64,000 bases of DNA from positions 1,302,001 through 1,366,000 of the forward strand of contig VDMD01000001.1 of NCBI GenBank assembly GCA_007026445.1, given 5' to 3'. This stretch comes from Schizophyllum amplum. Lineage: Eukaryota > Basidiomycota > Agaricomycetes > Agaricales > Schizophyllaceae. Both the position numbers and the translations under genes were made by a program. This document shows, one piece after another, positions 12,306 to 23,532 of this stretch. The number at the start of each line of letters is the position of its first letter. The first letter of the stretch is position 1. A model generated the notes under the pieces. That model worked only from the letters and a program-made list of their open reading frames with translations, ran no database searches and was not told the origin of the DNA.

Positions 12306-13403
12306 CTACAGTGCATGCTCATATTCAGTCAGTACAACAGTGAGCCCGATGATTGCGAGCACAAGAGGCATAACAGCTCGATGTCTCCATGCAGAGCCCG
12401 GGACGGTAGTATCGGGTCTGCAAAGCGTTAGACACAGGCGATTACGGGGATATAGAGGACGTACGCGATACCGTTATGGTCGGAGTAGGAGGGACAACTA
12501 TCGTCGAGGTAACCCTGAGAGCAGACCATGAGGACCTGGATACGCTTTTTGTACTCAATGAACGTACCGTAGGTTCGACAGGACAGCATGCACTTTCAGG
12601 GCCCAAATAATCAACTGCACCAAGAGCAGAGGTGTCGTCGTAACCCGCCCAGTTGTCTTTGCACGTCACGACCTCATAAGTGATGTTCCAAACGCCAAAA
12701 TCCTGAAAGAGCGCAGTGAGGCCAATTCCCAATATCAAAGCCCAAAAAGCATACAGTAAATCCGTACAAAGATGCATTTGACGGGAAGAAATCGTCGGAT
12801 ATAGCGTCGGAAGGGTATGCCAAGTCGAAGTTGAGGCGTTGACCACCGCTGGTGAGCGAATTGTCAGCGCAGACGCCACGGCCACGGTCAATGTCTACCT
12901 GTTTGTTTTATCCTTTGTCCCGGAGCACCATCCGTCCTGTGAGAGAGGACATCTTCATTGAGAGGAGCATAAGCATGCGCGAGGAAGTGCGAGTCATACT
13001 TAGTGGGACGAACTTGTCAGTGACTTTCACAACAACAGATTTGGTTTCATCAGGAAAAAAGGGGGGATAAGCAGTGTATGTGTTGAGCAAGGTCAGGTTG
13101 AAGCAGCGTCCGCACGCGGGGCCTGCGAGAGCGACTCGAGGTGAGCGGAAGCAAATGTAAGCACTTGGTGCGGCACATACCATACGCTGTGCTGCTCCCG
13201 AAGGCCATCTGGGATAGGGCCGCGGTAGGGTAATGGGTACTTCCCCCCACACAGCCGCAGGATGCGATGTAATCCTCGGGGAGGTCGTAGTGGGTCATTG
13301 TCGCGGTGCCGCTGTCCTCATAGTCGATCCAGTCCGACGCGGCAACGCACGCCACGAGTACAATATACACAGCAAGCCAGCCCTTCATGACTGTTGCGTC
13401 CAT
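12306..13403 (-). CDS. Expansin-like secreted protein (double-psi beta-barrel) with C-terminal hydrophobic tail
   Basis: Minus-strand gene of about seven exons. The N-terminus MDATVMKGWLAVYIVLVACVAAS is a signal peptide. The mature part has the Cys-rich barrel of the basidiomycete expansin / GH45-like family: SGTATMTHYD, CGCVGG, GPACGRCFNLTLLN, KVTDKCPLSQDGWCSG, INFDLAYP-like LNFDLAYPSD, then DFGVWNITYEVVTCKDNWAG and CCPVEPT. Such proteins loosen or bind plant or fungal cell-wall polysaccharide and mostly lack clear hydrolase activity. The last exon adds a hydrophobic stretch (AVMPLVLAIIGLTVVLTEYEHAL), which could anchor the protein by a transmembrane helix or GPI. One acceptor in this model ends in AAG (13009). 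Family good; exact function not determined. Confidence 0.78.
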
Positions 13404-13616
13404 TGTGGCATCTCTGGACGCGTGAGAGCTCTGGACACTCCTCGGGAGCGTGGGGGAAACAGCGCACTAGTGCACACTGTTGGCGGCTACTAGAGGCTAG
13501 AGCGGTCCGCGATCGGCGTGAGAACCGAGAGCGGCAACTGAGTTGCCAAACGAGGCCAAAGCTCGCGCCGCCGTGGTCCGCGACGCTGAGGCTGCCGGTC
13601 GCGAGCGCCAGCGTCG

Positions 13617-15911
13617 ATGAAGGTTTTATACCCTGCCGAGCACCAGCTCTCCAATCTCAATGACCACCTTCTCTCTATCAAGATAGCCCGCCACTCATCA
13701 TGCTCTGCGTGTGAGGCCTGCTCCGGCCTCCACCCCTCGTTCGGTGTCACCGTCGTGCTCGATATCAAAGGCGATGATGGTCTTATCAGTGCACCACCTG
13801 CCAGCAACCCCTTTTCGTTTGCTGAAGAAGAGGAAGACGAGGGCGAAGCTGGCTACATCGAGAGCTGTGCATGTGGCCATTCGGTCAAGGACCATGGCGC
13901 CGATGAGGCAATCATCGGCCGCGACGAATTCATGCGCCGGGGGAGAGTCGCAATACGGATAGATGAGTTGCTCCAGGTGAGTGTCGCACTCACATCGCAA
14001 AATGTGATGCTGAACGAAGTCAGGACGTGAGCAGACTTGTCGAGTTCGACTATGTCGACGGGGACATATTGTCACTGCGACAGCAGATGGCTCTCCCTGG
14101 TACCACTAAGCCAGCATCCTTCGCTTCACGCTCCCCTCGTGCGCCTATCTATCTGTCTAGGCACCTCAGTATTCAATCTCCCACCTAGCATTTCGCAGTT
14201 ACTCTGCTTCGTCTTCCGGAGCGTCTTCGCCGTCCGCGCTCAGCGACGACATTCCGTCAGCGCCGCCATCCAAGAAGCGCCGCCTGTCCTTCTCTTCGCT
14301 TAGCGAGGATGACGACGAAGAGGAAGACGAAGAGGAGCCGCTTGCATCACGGGTAGCGTCGAAAATCGCGCAACAGCAATCCCCAAGCAAACGCAATCCG
14401 GTAGCAGGCCAGAAAGCTGGGAAGACGCCGACAGGGCTTGGCCTGCAAGCCCAGACGACCCTCGCCCCGGTATCCCTTGCTCCCATCGGCACACCGGAGC
14501 TGGAAGAGATGAACAACGGCCGTACCAAACCTCGAAAAACACCAGAACCCAAGGTCAAAGTCGAAGACAAGCTAGACGAGACGGCGCTCACGCGACTAGC
14601 CACAGGCGTCAGTGTTGACGCTGCCGCGGCGGGCGGTGCCCTCCCACCGCCCAAAGCTGAGAAGCCCTGCACGGGCGAGCTGCGCAATGGCTACATCCAG
14701 ATCGTCCCCGTTATCAATGACGGGCAGCCTGCATCAAGCATACTACTCACAGGCTTGAAGACGCTTTTTCAGAAGCAGCTTCCCAAGATGCCGCGCGAGT
14801 ACATCGCACGTCTGGTGTACGACACCAACTCGCGCGGTCTGGCTATCATCAAGCGCGGCCTCAAGGTCGTTGGTGGCGTCCTATTCCGACCCTTTCCCCA
14901 GCGTGGTTTCGCCGAGATAGTCTTCTTCGCGACGGCGAGCGTCGACCAGGTCAAAGGCTATGGCGCGATGCTCATGGACCACTTCAAAATGCACATCCGG
15001 AAGATTTACCCCGATATGCAGCACTTCCTCACGTACGCCGACAACTACGCCGTTGGGTATTTCGAGAAGCAAGGCTTCTCAAAAGAGATCTCGCTCGACC
15101 GCGCGGTGTGGGCGGGGTACATCAAGGACTACGAGGGCGGCACCATCATGCAGTGCACCATGCTCAGGAAAGTGGACTACCTGGAGAAGCAGACGATCTT
15201 GCGCACGCAGCATGAAGCGGTCATGACGAAAATCCGGGAGTTCAGCCACAGTGAGGTCGTTCACCCGGGTATCGCGGAGGAGGTATGGGCGCGGGCGATG
15301 GAAGGGAAGGTGGTCAAACAAGAGGGACAGGTGCAGATCAAGAAGGATGAGATGGTCCTGAGCCCTCAGGATGTACCCGGGCTAAGTGCGTGTCTTGTCC
15401 TTTGATGTTGCACCTGCTGATGTTGCGTAGAGGAGACTAACTGGACGGCGGACATGATATCGGTGTACGTGCTCGCTCCGTTGCTTTACCTATCTTGCTC
15501 ACGATTTTGACAGTACACAAGTCCCACGCCGCAATCCAGACTACACGTTCATGGAACGCTTACTCCAAGACTTGCAAAGCCACTCACAAGCATGGCCGTT
15601 CCTTAAACCTGTCAGCAAAACCGAGGTCCCAGACTACTACGAAGTTATCAAGGAACCCATGGGTGCGTTCATGGTTTCATATTCGCCATTTCCGCTCGTC
15701 TCTGCATCTTACTTATTCTCGGCTAGACTTCGAGAAGATGGACCACAAACTCACAACGCTGCAATACCACAACGTGGACGAGTTTGTCACCGATGCGCAG
15801 CTCGTGTTCGACAACTGTCGTGTGTACAATCCGGAGACGACGGTGTACGCCAAGGCCGCCAACAGGCTGGAGAAGTTCATGAAAGATCGTCTGGCTGCTG
15901 CTGGGCGATAG
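13617..15911 (+). CDS. GCN5: Histone acetyltransferase Gcn5 with PCAF-N-like N-terminal region
   Basis: SAGA/ADA catalytic subunit that acetylates histone H3 tails. Order: a Cys-rich N-terminal region ([52 protein letters not shown]; about residues 25-150), a Ser/acidic linker with an NLS-like KKRRLS, the GNAT domain ([15 protein letters not shown], catalytic Glu in GFAEIVFFA, acetyl-CoA loop [30 protein letters not shown]), and a C-terminal bromodomain ([45 protein letters not shown]). It ends LAAAGR. The start at 13617 is the only in-frame ATG before the Cys-rich region; a TTTATA just after it leaves some doubt. The intron near 14154-14197 (44 bp) is the least certain. Identity very secure. 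Confidence 0.92.
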
Positions 15912-16225
15912 CACGCTGTCGCATGGGAGGATCAGAAACTAAGTTATGCGCGACCGCAGCGGCGCCGTGCTAATGTGCTTCAAGCATGCATTATAATTCT
16001 CTGAGTATTCTACTGATGTATCATAATATCCTTACGACCTGTTGTATTCTAGCCATCACGCCTGCCGCAGTGCCGCCCGATGTACGCGCGATTGCACGCA
16101 GTTCTAGTCATGACCCAGATCGGGCAAAGTCGAGTCAGAGTGCTCAGTTAATCAGACAAATCGCAGTATTTGAAGAATAAATATGAAGCAGGTAATACAG
16201 GGTAAATAGCAGTTCCTCCCGCACT

Positions 16226-16834
16226 ATGGTCCGCCACAATCTCGTCCTAACATCGCCAACTGGCAAGCTAGTGCTCGTTGCGCCCACCGCACAGGATGAT
16301 GACGATGCGATAGCAAAGATGCGGACCCATCCAGAGACCCTCCGCTACCTATCTTTTCTGCCGCGCAGCCTTACTCTAGACGAGGTGGCGGCACGACGGG
16401 AAGCTCGTCTGGACGATCCCAAGACATACGACTTCAACGTCTACCCCGCCGGAGAGAAGGGCGGCAAACCCCTCGCCGTGACCGGCATTATGGACATCGA
16501 GGAGGAGCACGACGCCTGCGAGGCGGGCATAATAGTCGACCCCGGTGCTCATCGTACAGGGCTTGGGACGGAGGTTCTGTACACGGTGCTCAAGTTCGCT
16601 TTCGAGAAGAAGAAGCTCCATCGAGTGCAGTTCCAGACGAGCGCCAACAACGATGGGATGCGAGGATGGCTTGATCGGGTGGCGGGGGCGTGCTACGAGG
16701 GCACGCGGCGAGACGGGTGGAAAGGATTGGATGGTCTTTACACGGGCATCGCGATGTACAGCATTCTGGAGGACGAGTGGCGAGAGAAGACGAAGCCCGC
16801 GCTGCTCATGCGGATGAGAGTAGAAGACAAGTAG
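16226..16834 (+). CDS. GNAT-family N-acetyltransferase (RimJ/RimL-like)
   Basis: Intronless, 202 residues, unusual here since almost all neighbours are spliced. It has the substrate-side N-terminal strand (LVLVAPTAQDDDDAIAKMRTHPETLRYL), a central GIMDIEEEHDACEAGIIVDPGAHRTGLGTEVLYTVLKFAFE containing a GNAT acetyl-CoA loop in the variant form HRTGLGTE, and HRVQFQTSANNDGMRGWLDR typical of RimJ/RimL-type enzymes that acetylate protein N-termini or small molecules. Substrate unknown. A TATA-poor AT-rich leader (AATAAATATGAAG) precedes it. Confidence 0.8.
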   Translation: MVRHNLVLTSPTGKLVLVAPTAQDDDDAIAKMRTHPETLRYLSFLPRSLTLDEVAARREARLDDPKTYDFNVYPAGEKGGKPLAVTGIMDIEEEHDACEAGIIVDPGAHRTGLGTEVLYTVLKFAFEKKKLHRVQFQTSANNDGMRGWLDRVAGACYEGTRRDGWKGLDGLYTGIAMYSILEDEWREKTKPALLMRMRVEDK

Positions 16835-17096
16835 AAATTGAATAGAACAACATCAATGCAGGACTAGCAACTTCAAGTAGGAAGACCTTTGTAACCCAAT
16901 TCATTTGCTTACCATGGTCAGCTCCGAAATTTCGAGAAAGAACACACAAGACCGGGTGAAGGCATGGAATGTTGCATAGGGTAATAATCATGGATCATAC
17001 AGAGGTTGATGCGTGCAAGTCGGGTGCTATATTTTGTACCCCACTGTTCCATAGTGCCCTTCTCGTCATGGTAAGAAGTACAACGCCACAATACGC

Positions 17097-17997
17097 CTAC
17101 GCGTTGTGCGCGTGCTTCTGCTTGCCAGCGCGGAGCTTGCGAACGTAGAACTGCAAGCGCATAAGAGTCTTGCTGCAATAACAAAAAAGCGGCGACTGAC
17201 CTCGAGCTCCTGGCCCTCGAGGACATAGCCATCAGCCCGGCCGGACTGTCCTGGCCGACTCGAAATCGCAGCGTAGAGACGACCAGCAGCGAACTGGCTC
17301 TCGAGGAGCGGGTCGATCTTCGCATCTGGAAGACATATTAGCAAAGGTACGAGGACTTTGAGCAGAAGACGCACCCTTCTTGCGTTCTGCGATCTTGCGT
17401 AGGACGTGTGCCGACTGCTTCTTATCCTCCTCCTCAGCCACCGGGGCCTGAGCCTTACCCTTCTTCGTCACGGGCTGTGCGTACTGCACATTGGGGGCGA
17501 TTGTAAGATCAAGGATAACGGGGAAACAAGATTACACATACGTGGGCCTCGTACCATTGGCGGAAGGGGGTAGCATCAATCTGAACGATCGCACTCTTGA
17601 CAAGCGTGTTGGTGCGAACAAGCTCGTTGTTGGACGCGTTGTAAACCTGCATAACATGGACCATGAGGATGCATATCGTCCGGATAATGGCTGGCCACGT
17701 ACAACACCGATCAGACGAGTCTTGCGCGTGACGTGCTCCGAGGCCCACGCAAAGTTGCCAGTCTCAAGACGAAGCGCGCGGAACTTCTGGTTGCCACCGC
17801 GCGTGCGGACAGTGCGGACACGCTTGGCACCGAGCTTGGTGTTCGCGGCCTGGCGACCGAGCTCGAACTTTCTCTTTTTGCGGAAGGGGATCGGAGCGGC
17901 GCCGGACGCCGAGCGCTTATGCCTTGAGGAGCGCGAGATACCTGGCCGCACATCAGCAGGGGAACAATAACGACAACCAGCAGCAGTACGCACCCAT
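17097..17997 (-). CDS. RPS8: 40S ribosomal protein eS8 (RPS8)
   Basis: Minus strand, six exons. It reads [85 protein letters not shown], then [32 protein letters not shown] and a C-terminus [12 protein letters not shown]. Matches the whole eS8 family. The first coding exon is only ATGG (17994-17997); the intron (17942-17993) follows at once. Introns are all about 50-60 bp. The gene is head to head with eS30 across 279 bp. Very secure. Confidence 0.95.
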
Positions 17998-18276
17998 CGT
18001 TGGCGGTCTTGACGATGGCGTCGACGAGCCCAAATGTGCAGCCGGATCAGGATGTCACGTGTGTCTACTTAAGCCACATCCTTCACGTGCTGCAGTTACT
18101 GCCGATGTTTACCGGCAATTCCCGCTGCGTGCGTTTAGTCAGCACAGGAGATTTGTGCAGGCTACGCCATCCTCGCCCGCCTCAAGAGCGACCACCGCAA
18201 GACCCCCTCAACCGTCGCTGTTCGCTGTCCATCGGTCTACAAGGTTAGACCGCTCTTTACATCTACATCCAACAAT
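17998..18276. promoter_or_regulatory. Shared promoter of eS8 and eS30 with two CACGTG boxes
   Basis: 279 bp between divergent start codons of two ribosomal protein genes. CACGTG occurs at 18056-18061 and 18084-18089, 28 bp apart (centre to centre). CACGTG is the bHLH (Cbf1/Myc-type) site; coordinate control of the two subunits is inferred. The right side ends in a CT-rich stretch typical of ribosomal protein gene starts. Confidence 0.55.
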
Positions 18277-18763
18277 ATGGGCAAAGGTATGTCCACTCTC
18301 ATGTCGTCGCTGGCGCCCGACTCACATCCGTTCCTAGTTCACGGATCCCTTGCCCGTGCAGGCAAGGTCAAGTCGCAGACCCCCAAGGTTGAGAAGCAGG
18401 AAAAGAAGAAGGTGCCTAAGGGCCGCGCAAAGAAGCGGATCTTGTACAACCGCCGGTGCGTATCCTTCCAAAGGCCTTGTAGCGCTTACTGATGAGTCCT
18501 TTAGCTTCGTCAATGTCACCACGCTCCCTGGTGGCAAGCGGAGAATGTGCGTATAATCCGTCCTAGCCTTGCTGGTGCACTTTGCGCTCGTCCGCTCTGA
18601 TGACACGAAACACAAGCATAGTTCACACTGAAACTATCATGTTGACAAACAAGCATCTAACGTCTTTCGCTCCTATCTGATTCTCCCATCCTTCCCTGGC
18701 ATTCCTCATCTTGACCACATATGCTGACGCTTCATGTTCAGGAACCCGAATCCCGAGAAGTAA
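18277..18763 (+). CDS. RPS30: 40S ribosomal protein eS30 (RPS30), not fused to ubiquitin-like domain
   Basis: Four exons (18277-18286, 18338-18455, 18505-18546, 18742-18763) give 63 residues: [61 protein letters not shown]. In animals eS30 is made as a fusion with a ubiquitin-like domain (FAU); here, as in yeasts, the protein starts directly at eS30. Three introns are about 50 bp but the last is 195 bp and carries a C/D snoRNA. Very secure. Confidence 0.95.
18597..18680 (+). ncRNA. Intronic C/D box snoRNA, U80/snR60 type
   Basis: Lies inside the 195-bp last intron of eS30 (18547-18741). Boxes: C-like CTGATGA 18597-18603, D' CTGA 18628-18631, C'-like TGTTGA 18640-18645, D CTGA 18677-18680. 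The 15 nt directly before D (18662-18676, GTCTTTCGCTCCTAT) can pair along their full length, with one G-U, to the conserved large-subunit rRNA segment ATAGGGGCGAAAGAC. The 11 nt at 18616-18626 (GCATAGTTCAC), one base before D', pair with rRNA GTGAACTATGC. From memory these are the two targets of human U80 (SNORD80) and yeast snR60, guiding 2'-O-methylation of one A and one G in 28S/25S rRNA. No clear terminal stem flanks boxes C and D, and box C has C in place of the purine. Confidence 0.85.
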
Positions 18764-19502
18764 ATGCGTCGTAGGACGGCTTGCACACCGCGCGCGAGGT
18801 TTACATCTATGGCGCACTGTGGCGCATCACTGGAGGGGTCTGGTCGGCCCGGGTCTTCCCTATGCTTTCACCTATATTATGCAGCTCGCTATGATCATGC
18901 ACACTGTTTCCTGTACTTTACAAGCATTCAAGCAATGCGCACGAATTGCCCAGATCCTAGCCAATTTCGTCCTTCCTTTTCATTGAGATAACGACCCGAA
19001 GGTAGATCGCATTGAATGGCCTGACTTCAGCAGATGCTATGCTCTCTCCGAGTCAGCAGCCTGGCATGGACAGTAGACGCGGAATCGTGTCACAGGATCA
19101 GTATTGCGACTCAGCGTTAACGTCCACCACTGGCATTGGAATAATTCGTCCTTTCGCAGGCATCTATCGAGCACCAGTCTCCTGCGATTCCATTGCCACT
19201 GAGGGGTAATACTGTAGGCTGTCGCGCGCTTCAAACAATGTCCGGAGCCTGTCTCGAGTCTGTCAGTGTCACGCTCGATCAACCGGAGAGCGCCAGCGCT
19301 AGCGGGGCCACGGCGGTCATGTCTTCGGAACATCCGGGGACCTCACACAAACTTGAAGGCTTAGCTTCTCCATTCACAGTAGCGCCGATGGCATGCGGCC
19401 CAGATCGCACGATGTTCAACTGACCACGTCCACCGTGCACTCAGTCACCGGTGCCCTCCTTTCCCTTCCTCCCTTCCTCCCATTCCCACATTTGTTCGGG
19501 CG
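18764..19502. other. Intergenic between eS30 and the P450
   Basis: No supportable gene. The last 60 bp contain a CT-rich run with repeated CCTTCCTC, probably the P450 promoter/leader. Confidence 0.6.
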
Positions 19503-21920
19503 ATGTCCGAACACTCACTAAAGCCCGTTACCCTGCTGATCACGACATTCGCAGCGACATACGTGCTGCAGCGAGTCGCCAATGGGTGGAAGGCGGCCAA
19601 GTCGGTACGGTGAGTCCGCTCTCATGTGCGGCAGGCTGAATGCAGCTCAATACTTACAAGATCTCAGCGATTGGCCCGGTCCTCGTAGCTTGCTCAGCGA
19701 TGGAAGCATACTCGGCAATGCGCTTCCTCCAATTCTGTATGTTGCGCCTGGGATGAACAGCCACTTCATCAACAAGTTCGACCGTATGTACCTCTTCCAA
19801 CGTGTTTGTATGTGCGAAGCGGCTCAACACGACCTTGCAGTATTTCAACAATACGACTGCGATGTCATCGCTCGGGTAGGCTCACTGCAGGCCGAGTTCG
19901 ACCAAGGAACGGCGTGGCTGAAGCGCGCCTCTGCAGGTTTCGTATTGGCCCAAAGCAGGGGCCACAATCCACATAGCCAATGCCGAGACGTTGAAAGTCA
20001 GTCTAGCATCATGCCGCAAGTCAGTTCACTGATGGCTATGCGATAAAGCTGGCGTCCTGGGCCAGGCAAAGATTCCCCAAGGATATCGAAGTGTACGCTG
20101 CTCTACAGATATTTGGCAACAACATCGTGGCGTCCGAGTATGACGAGTGGAAATTTCATCGCAGGATCGCTGCCCCTGCATTCTCGGACGTATGATTTCC
20201 TACCATTTGTGGCACAGCAATTGGCTTGACGCAGCGACAGCGCAACAACAACCTCGTTTGGGCCAAAACCGTTGACACCGTCAACGGTCTCATGTCCGAC
20301 GTTTGGAAAAACGAGAAGGAAGTGCATGTCGATAATCTTCTTGATCTCGCGCTCTCAGTAAGTACGCCATCACATCAATCTTGTCGTGGTATTCATAGAG
20401 GTGGCTCTCTGCAGAGTGCCCTTTTTGTTATCGGGGGCGCAGGTTCGTTCTACGGGATCTGGCGCTTGCGCAACTGCTTATAGCCTGTACTCCCGCAGCG
20501 TTCGGTCGTACCATTTCTTGGCTCGACGAAGAGACCGTCGCACCAGGGCACAAGATGTCCTTCAAGGATGCAATGGTTTGTGTGAGCACCGACGTCACTA
20601 TATATATGATCAGCCCCAATTGGATGCCTGGGTTCACCGAGAAGATTCGGCGTGTGCGCATGGCGTTTGACGAGTTAGAGGTGCGCAAATTTATGCAATG
20701 GCGTCGATGCGGCTCTGAAAAATCCTCTGGCTGAAGATATACATGACCGAGATGGTGGAGGAGCGCCGTATCGGCAAAATGGAGCGCTTTGATTTACTAA
20801 CGCGTCTGCTGGAAGAAAACGACCACGATGAGGATGCGATGAGTATGCGTGGAATTCTGTGTACGTCGATATTTGTAAAATAGTCCGTTACGAGCTGACA
20901 CGGCAATAGCGAATATCTTCATGTTCATGGTGGCGGGCCATGAGGTACGTCCGCGTCGACTTACCTGGATTCTTATAACACGCCAACATGTAGACTCTTG
21001 CGCATACCCTTTGCTTCGCCTTCGCACTCCTAGCCTTGTATCCGGACGAACAGGACAAGCTATATGGCCATATCAAGAGCGTCTTGCCGAAGGACGGCAC
21101 TTTACCTGTGCGTCAAAATTTTACTGTGACCCTCCGTCATACTCAACAAGACCCGAAGACTTTTGATGACATGTCGAAGTATACCCAGACCATGGCGTGA
21201 GAGCGGTTATCTGTCGGTCGTAGATTCTGCTCATTATATTGACAGTGTGTTCAACGAGACGCTACGCATGTTCCCGCCAGTGCGTGTGCAGTGATTGCAC
21301 CACAATCAGTGCTTATGAATATCTTACAGGTCACGACTATCCCCAAAGTCAGCGCGGAGGATCAAGTTGTAGGGGGTACGCGTCTATCCGATGGATCAAA
21401 GGTCACAGTGCCGTGCCCTGTTGGTACGATGGTCGGTTTCTCCATTGCGGGCCTGCATTACAACCGTGCGTATACTGTTACTGAGTCAACGGTGTCCGTA
21501 CTGACAGCGCGCGGCAGCTCGGTACTGGCAGTCTCCTCACGAGTTTAGGCCCAATCGCTTCTTAGGCGACTGGCCGAGAGACGCGTTTCTCCCCTTCGCG
21601 GCGGGTACGTCGAGGACATCTATGGTGTGCACCCTTCGACTGAGCCCGTCAACTCAGGACCGCGCGCCTGCCTCGGACGCAAGTTCGCCGAGACGGAGGG
21701 CATTGCAATCATAACGCTTTTAGTAGCGAAATATCGGGTCGAAATCAAGGAAGAGCCCGAGTTCAGCTGTGAGAGCTTCGACCAGCGGAGGGAGCGCGTC
21801 TTGAGGACGACGGGAGGGCTCACCTTGACGTGGGGTTTATCTCTGCCCCTTGATCTACAATTGACTGACAACATGTCCAGGCCCGTCCGTGTACCACTTA
21901 CCTTCCGTCGCAGAGACTAG
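19503..21920 (+). CDS. Cytochrome P450 monooxygenase, intact, 17 exons
   Basis: All landmarks of a microsomal P450 can be joined through 16 short introns. An N-terminal membrane anchor (LKPVTLLITTFAATYVL) and a hinge (RDWPGPRSL) come first. Next are VSYWPKAGATIHIANAETLK, IFGNNIVASEYDEWKFHRRIAAPAFSD (C-helix W), and helix I AGHETLAHTLCFAFALLALYP (AGxxT). ExxR in ETLRMFPP, PRYWQSPHEFRPNRF and the haem loop FAAGPRACLGRKF with the Cys ligand follow. It ends PVRVPLTFRRRD. The pattern fits the large basidiomycete P450 families (with I-helix AGHET and FALLALYP) used in xenobiotic, lipid or secondary metabolism; the CYP family number is not assigned. One acceptor is AAG-type (about 20737). No neighbouring biosynthetic cluster is seen. 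No premature stop found. Confidence 0.88.
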
Positions 21921-23271
21921 TTACTCGGCAATGTTACAGTTGATGTACAGCCTTCGTTCTCGGTTCAGACCGTCGGCGTTCGCTATATGTCATTTGACTC
22001 AGACATCCAGCCTGAGTGCAAGCCGTACAGGGTACGGTGGCCAGACCCACTACCGAGCTTCTTTGGGCTTGCCTGTATCAGCATCTTCCTATTTATTTAC
22101 ATCTTGACATGCCCGGGAACTTCGATCATTAGCGTCAATGGCTCTGTCAGTGACAAATAATACCACTGTTCAAGAAAGTTGAACAATAACGTGACTACTT
22201 TGTCACCTGTTCATCACGTTTGCTCGGCTGCGGTGCGGCCACGTCTCCGGTCATAGCCTGGCAAGGTCCGCCGCTTGTCTTCGCCCACCTCGGACCCAGA
22301 GCAACACTTTGTCTCCTGTTTGCAGACGTTGTGCAGATGGCCAATATCAATCTCGACCACTTCTGTATCTTTCCTTTTGTGTCCGAACTTATGAGAAAAC
22401 TTCGTGGGTCAACGATTGCGCAAGTCATCTTTTCGTCAGCACTGATTCCTCATATGGTCCACATTATGCTGTCCAGGGCTCAGGGCGCTCATAAGTATAG
22501 CTCAACGATCTTCTATCGCTTAGGATGTACGTAGAGCTGCGCGCTGCCTTTCAGGATCCCAGCTTGAAGTGGCGCCTGCGTCGTGTTGAAAAAGAGGTGT
22601 GTTCAAGATTCATGACTTACGTGCATGCTGACCTATCTGTCACAGATAGAAGCGACTGAAACCGTCTAAGACCGTAGAGATATTGCGTCACGATGTTTTT
22701 CGTGTCCCTGCCTCTCGTTGAAGCAAACAATGCGTTGGTGCGTGGCTTACTTACTTCCGCGCACGGTCGCTTCGCGCGCTAAGAAGGTTCAGACCTCCGG
22801 TCGCTGGGGCCTGTACCTTCATGTTACTTATGAGGAACACAGGTAGTCATCGTCTTGGCTGCGTAGCATTGTGTGCTCTGCGCTCGCGTTCACAGGTTAC
22901 CCAAGAGGCTTTAAAACTCAGGATAGGTCACCTGACTCACCTTAATCAACCCAAACTTCCTTCTAGGACGACTGTCCCTCGTCTGCGACGTGATGTATCC
23001 TGCGACTTCGTCCGGCAGTGGCCTGTAGAGGCGCTATCAAGACGTGCAAGGGCTTGCCTCGTGCAGACTTTCGCGTGAGCCCGCTCTCGCTTATTCTTAT
23101 TGTCAAACAATGCCGCTTGCTATATGCTTGACTGCAGCGTGTCCTACGAGACGTCGCGCATGTTCGTCGTGGTAAGCGGAAGCGTACTGTGCTTACGTTT
23201 CCCGCTCTCACCTGTGGGATCCGTCAGGACCGCGTCAGGATCCACAATCAGCACGGAGAGCCCGCTCATCA

Positions 23272-23532
23272 CGGGTGCACACCCCCTGCGGTCGGGTCAA
23301 AGACTGTCGCATGCTGTCTTGCCGGCACGTAAGCTGGGTACGCCGTCGGTTGCCTGCATTCCAATCGGACGTACTTATCACCGCTGAAGCTAGCGAAGGG
23401 CAGAATATCGATGCCATGGCCTTTATACGTGCAATACTTAGGCGCCGGTGCTCGCGTGGGACCTTCAAGCGTCGGCGTACCTGGTCGATCATTGAGTGGC
23501 AGGGCGAGGGGAAAGGCAACTTCTGGACTCAT
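23272..23532 (-). other. Isolated coding-like frame, possible exon or gene relic
   Basis: Open frame on the minus strand from an ATG at 23532 to the TGA at 23272-23274 with fairly GC-rich third positions (NDRPGTPTLEGPTRAPAPKY.. to DPTAGGVHP). A second frame downstream reads MSGLSVLIVDPDAVLTDPTGESG before a GTGAGA donor. No family recognised. A decayed gene is one explanation, a chance frame another. Confidence 0.25.

Noticed and set aside
23221..23275. Fragment reading MSGLSVLIVDPDAVLTDPTGESG as a relic of an adenylate-forming enzyme
   Set aside because: The similarity is only to a general GE.G pattern; flanking sequence does not continue the family, so it is not claimed.
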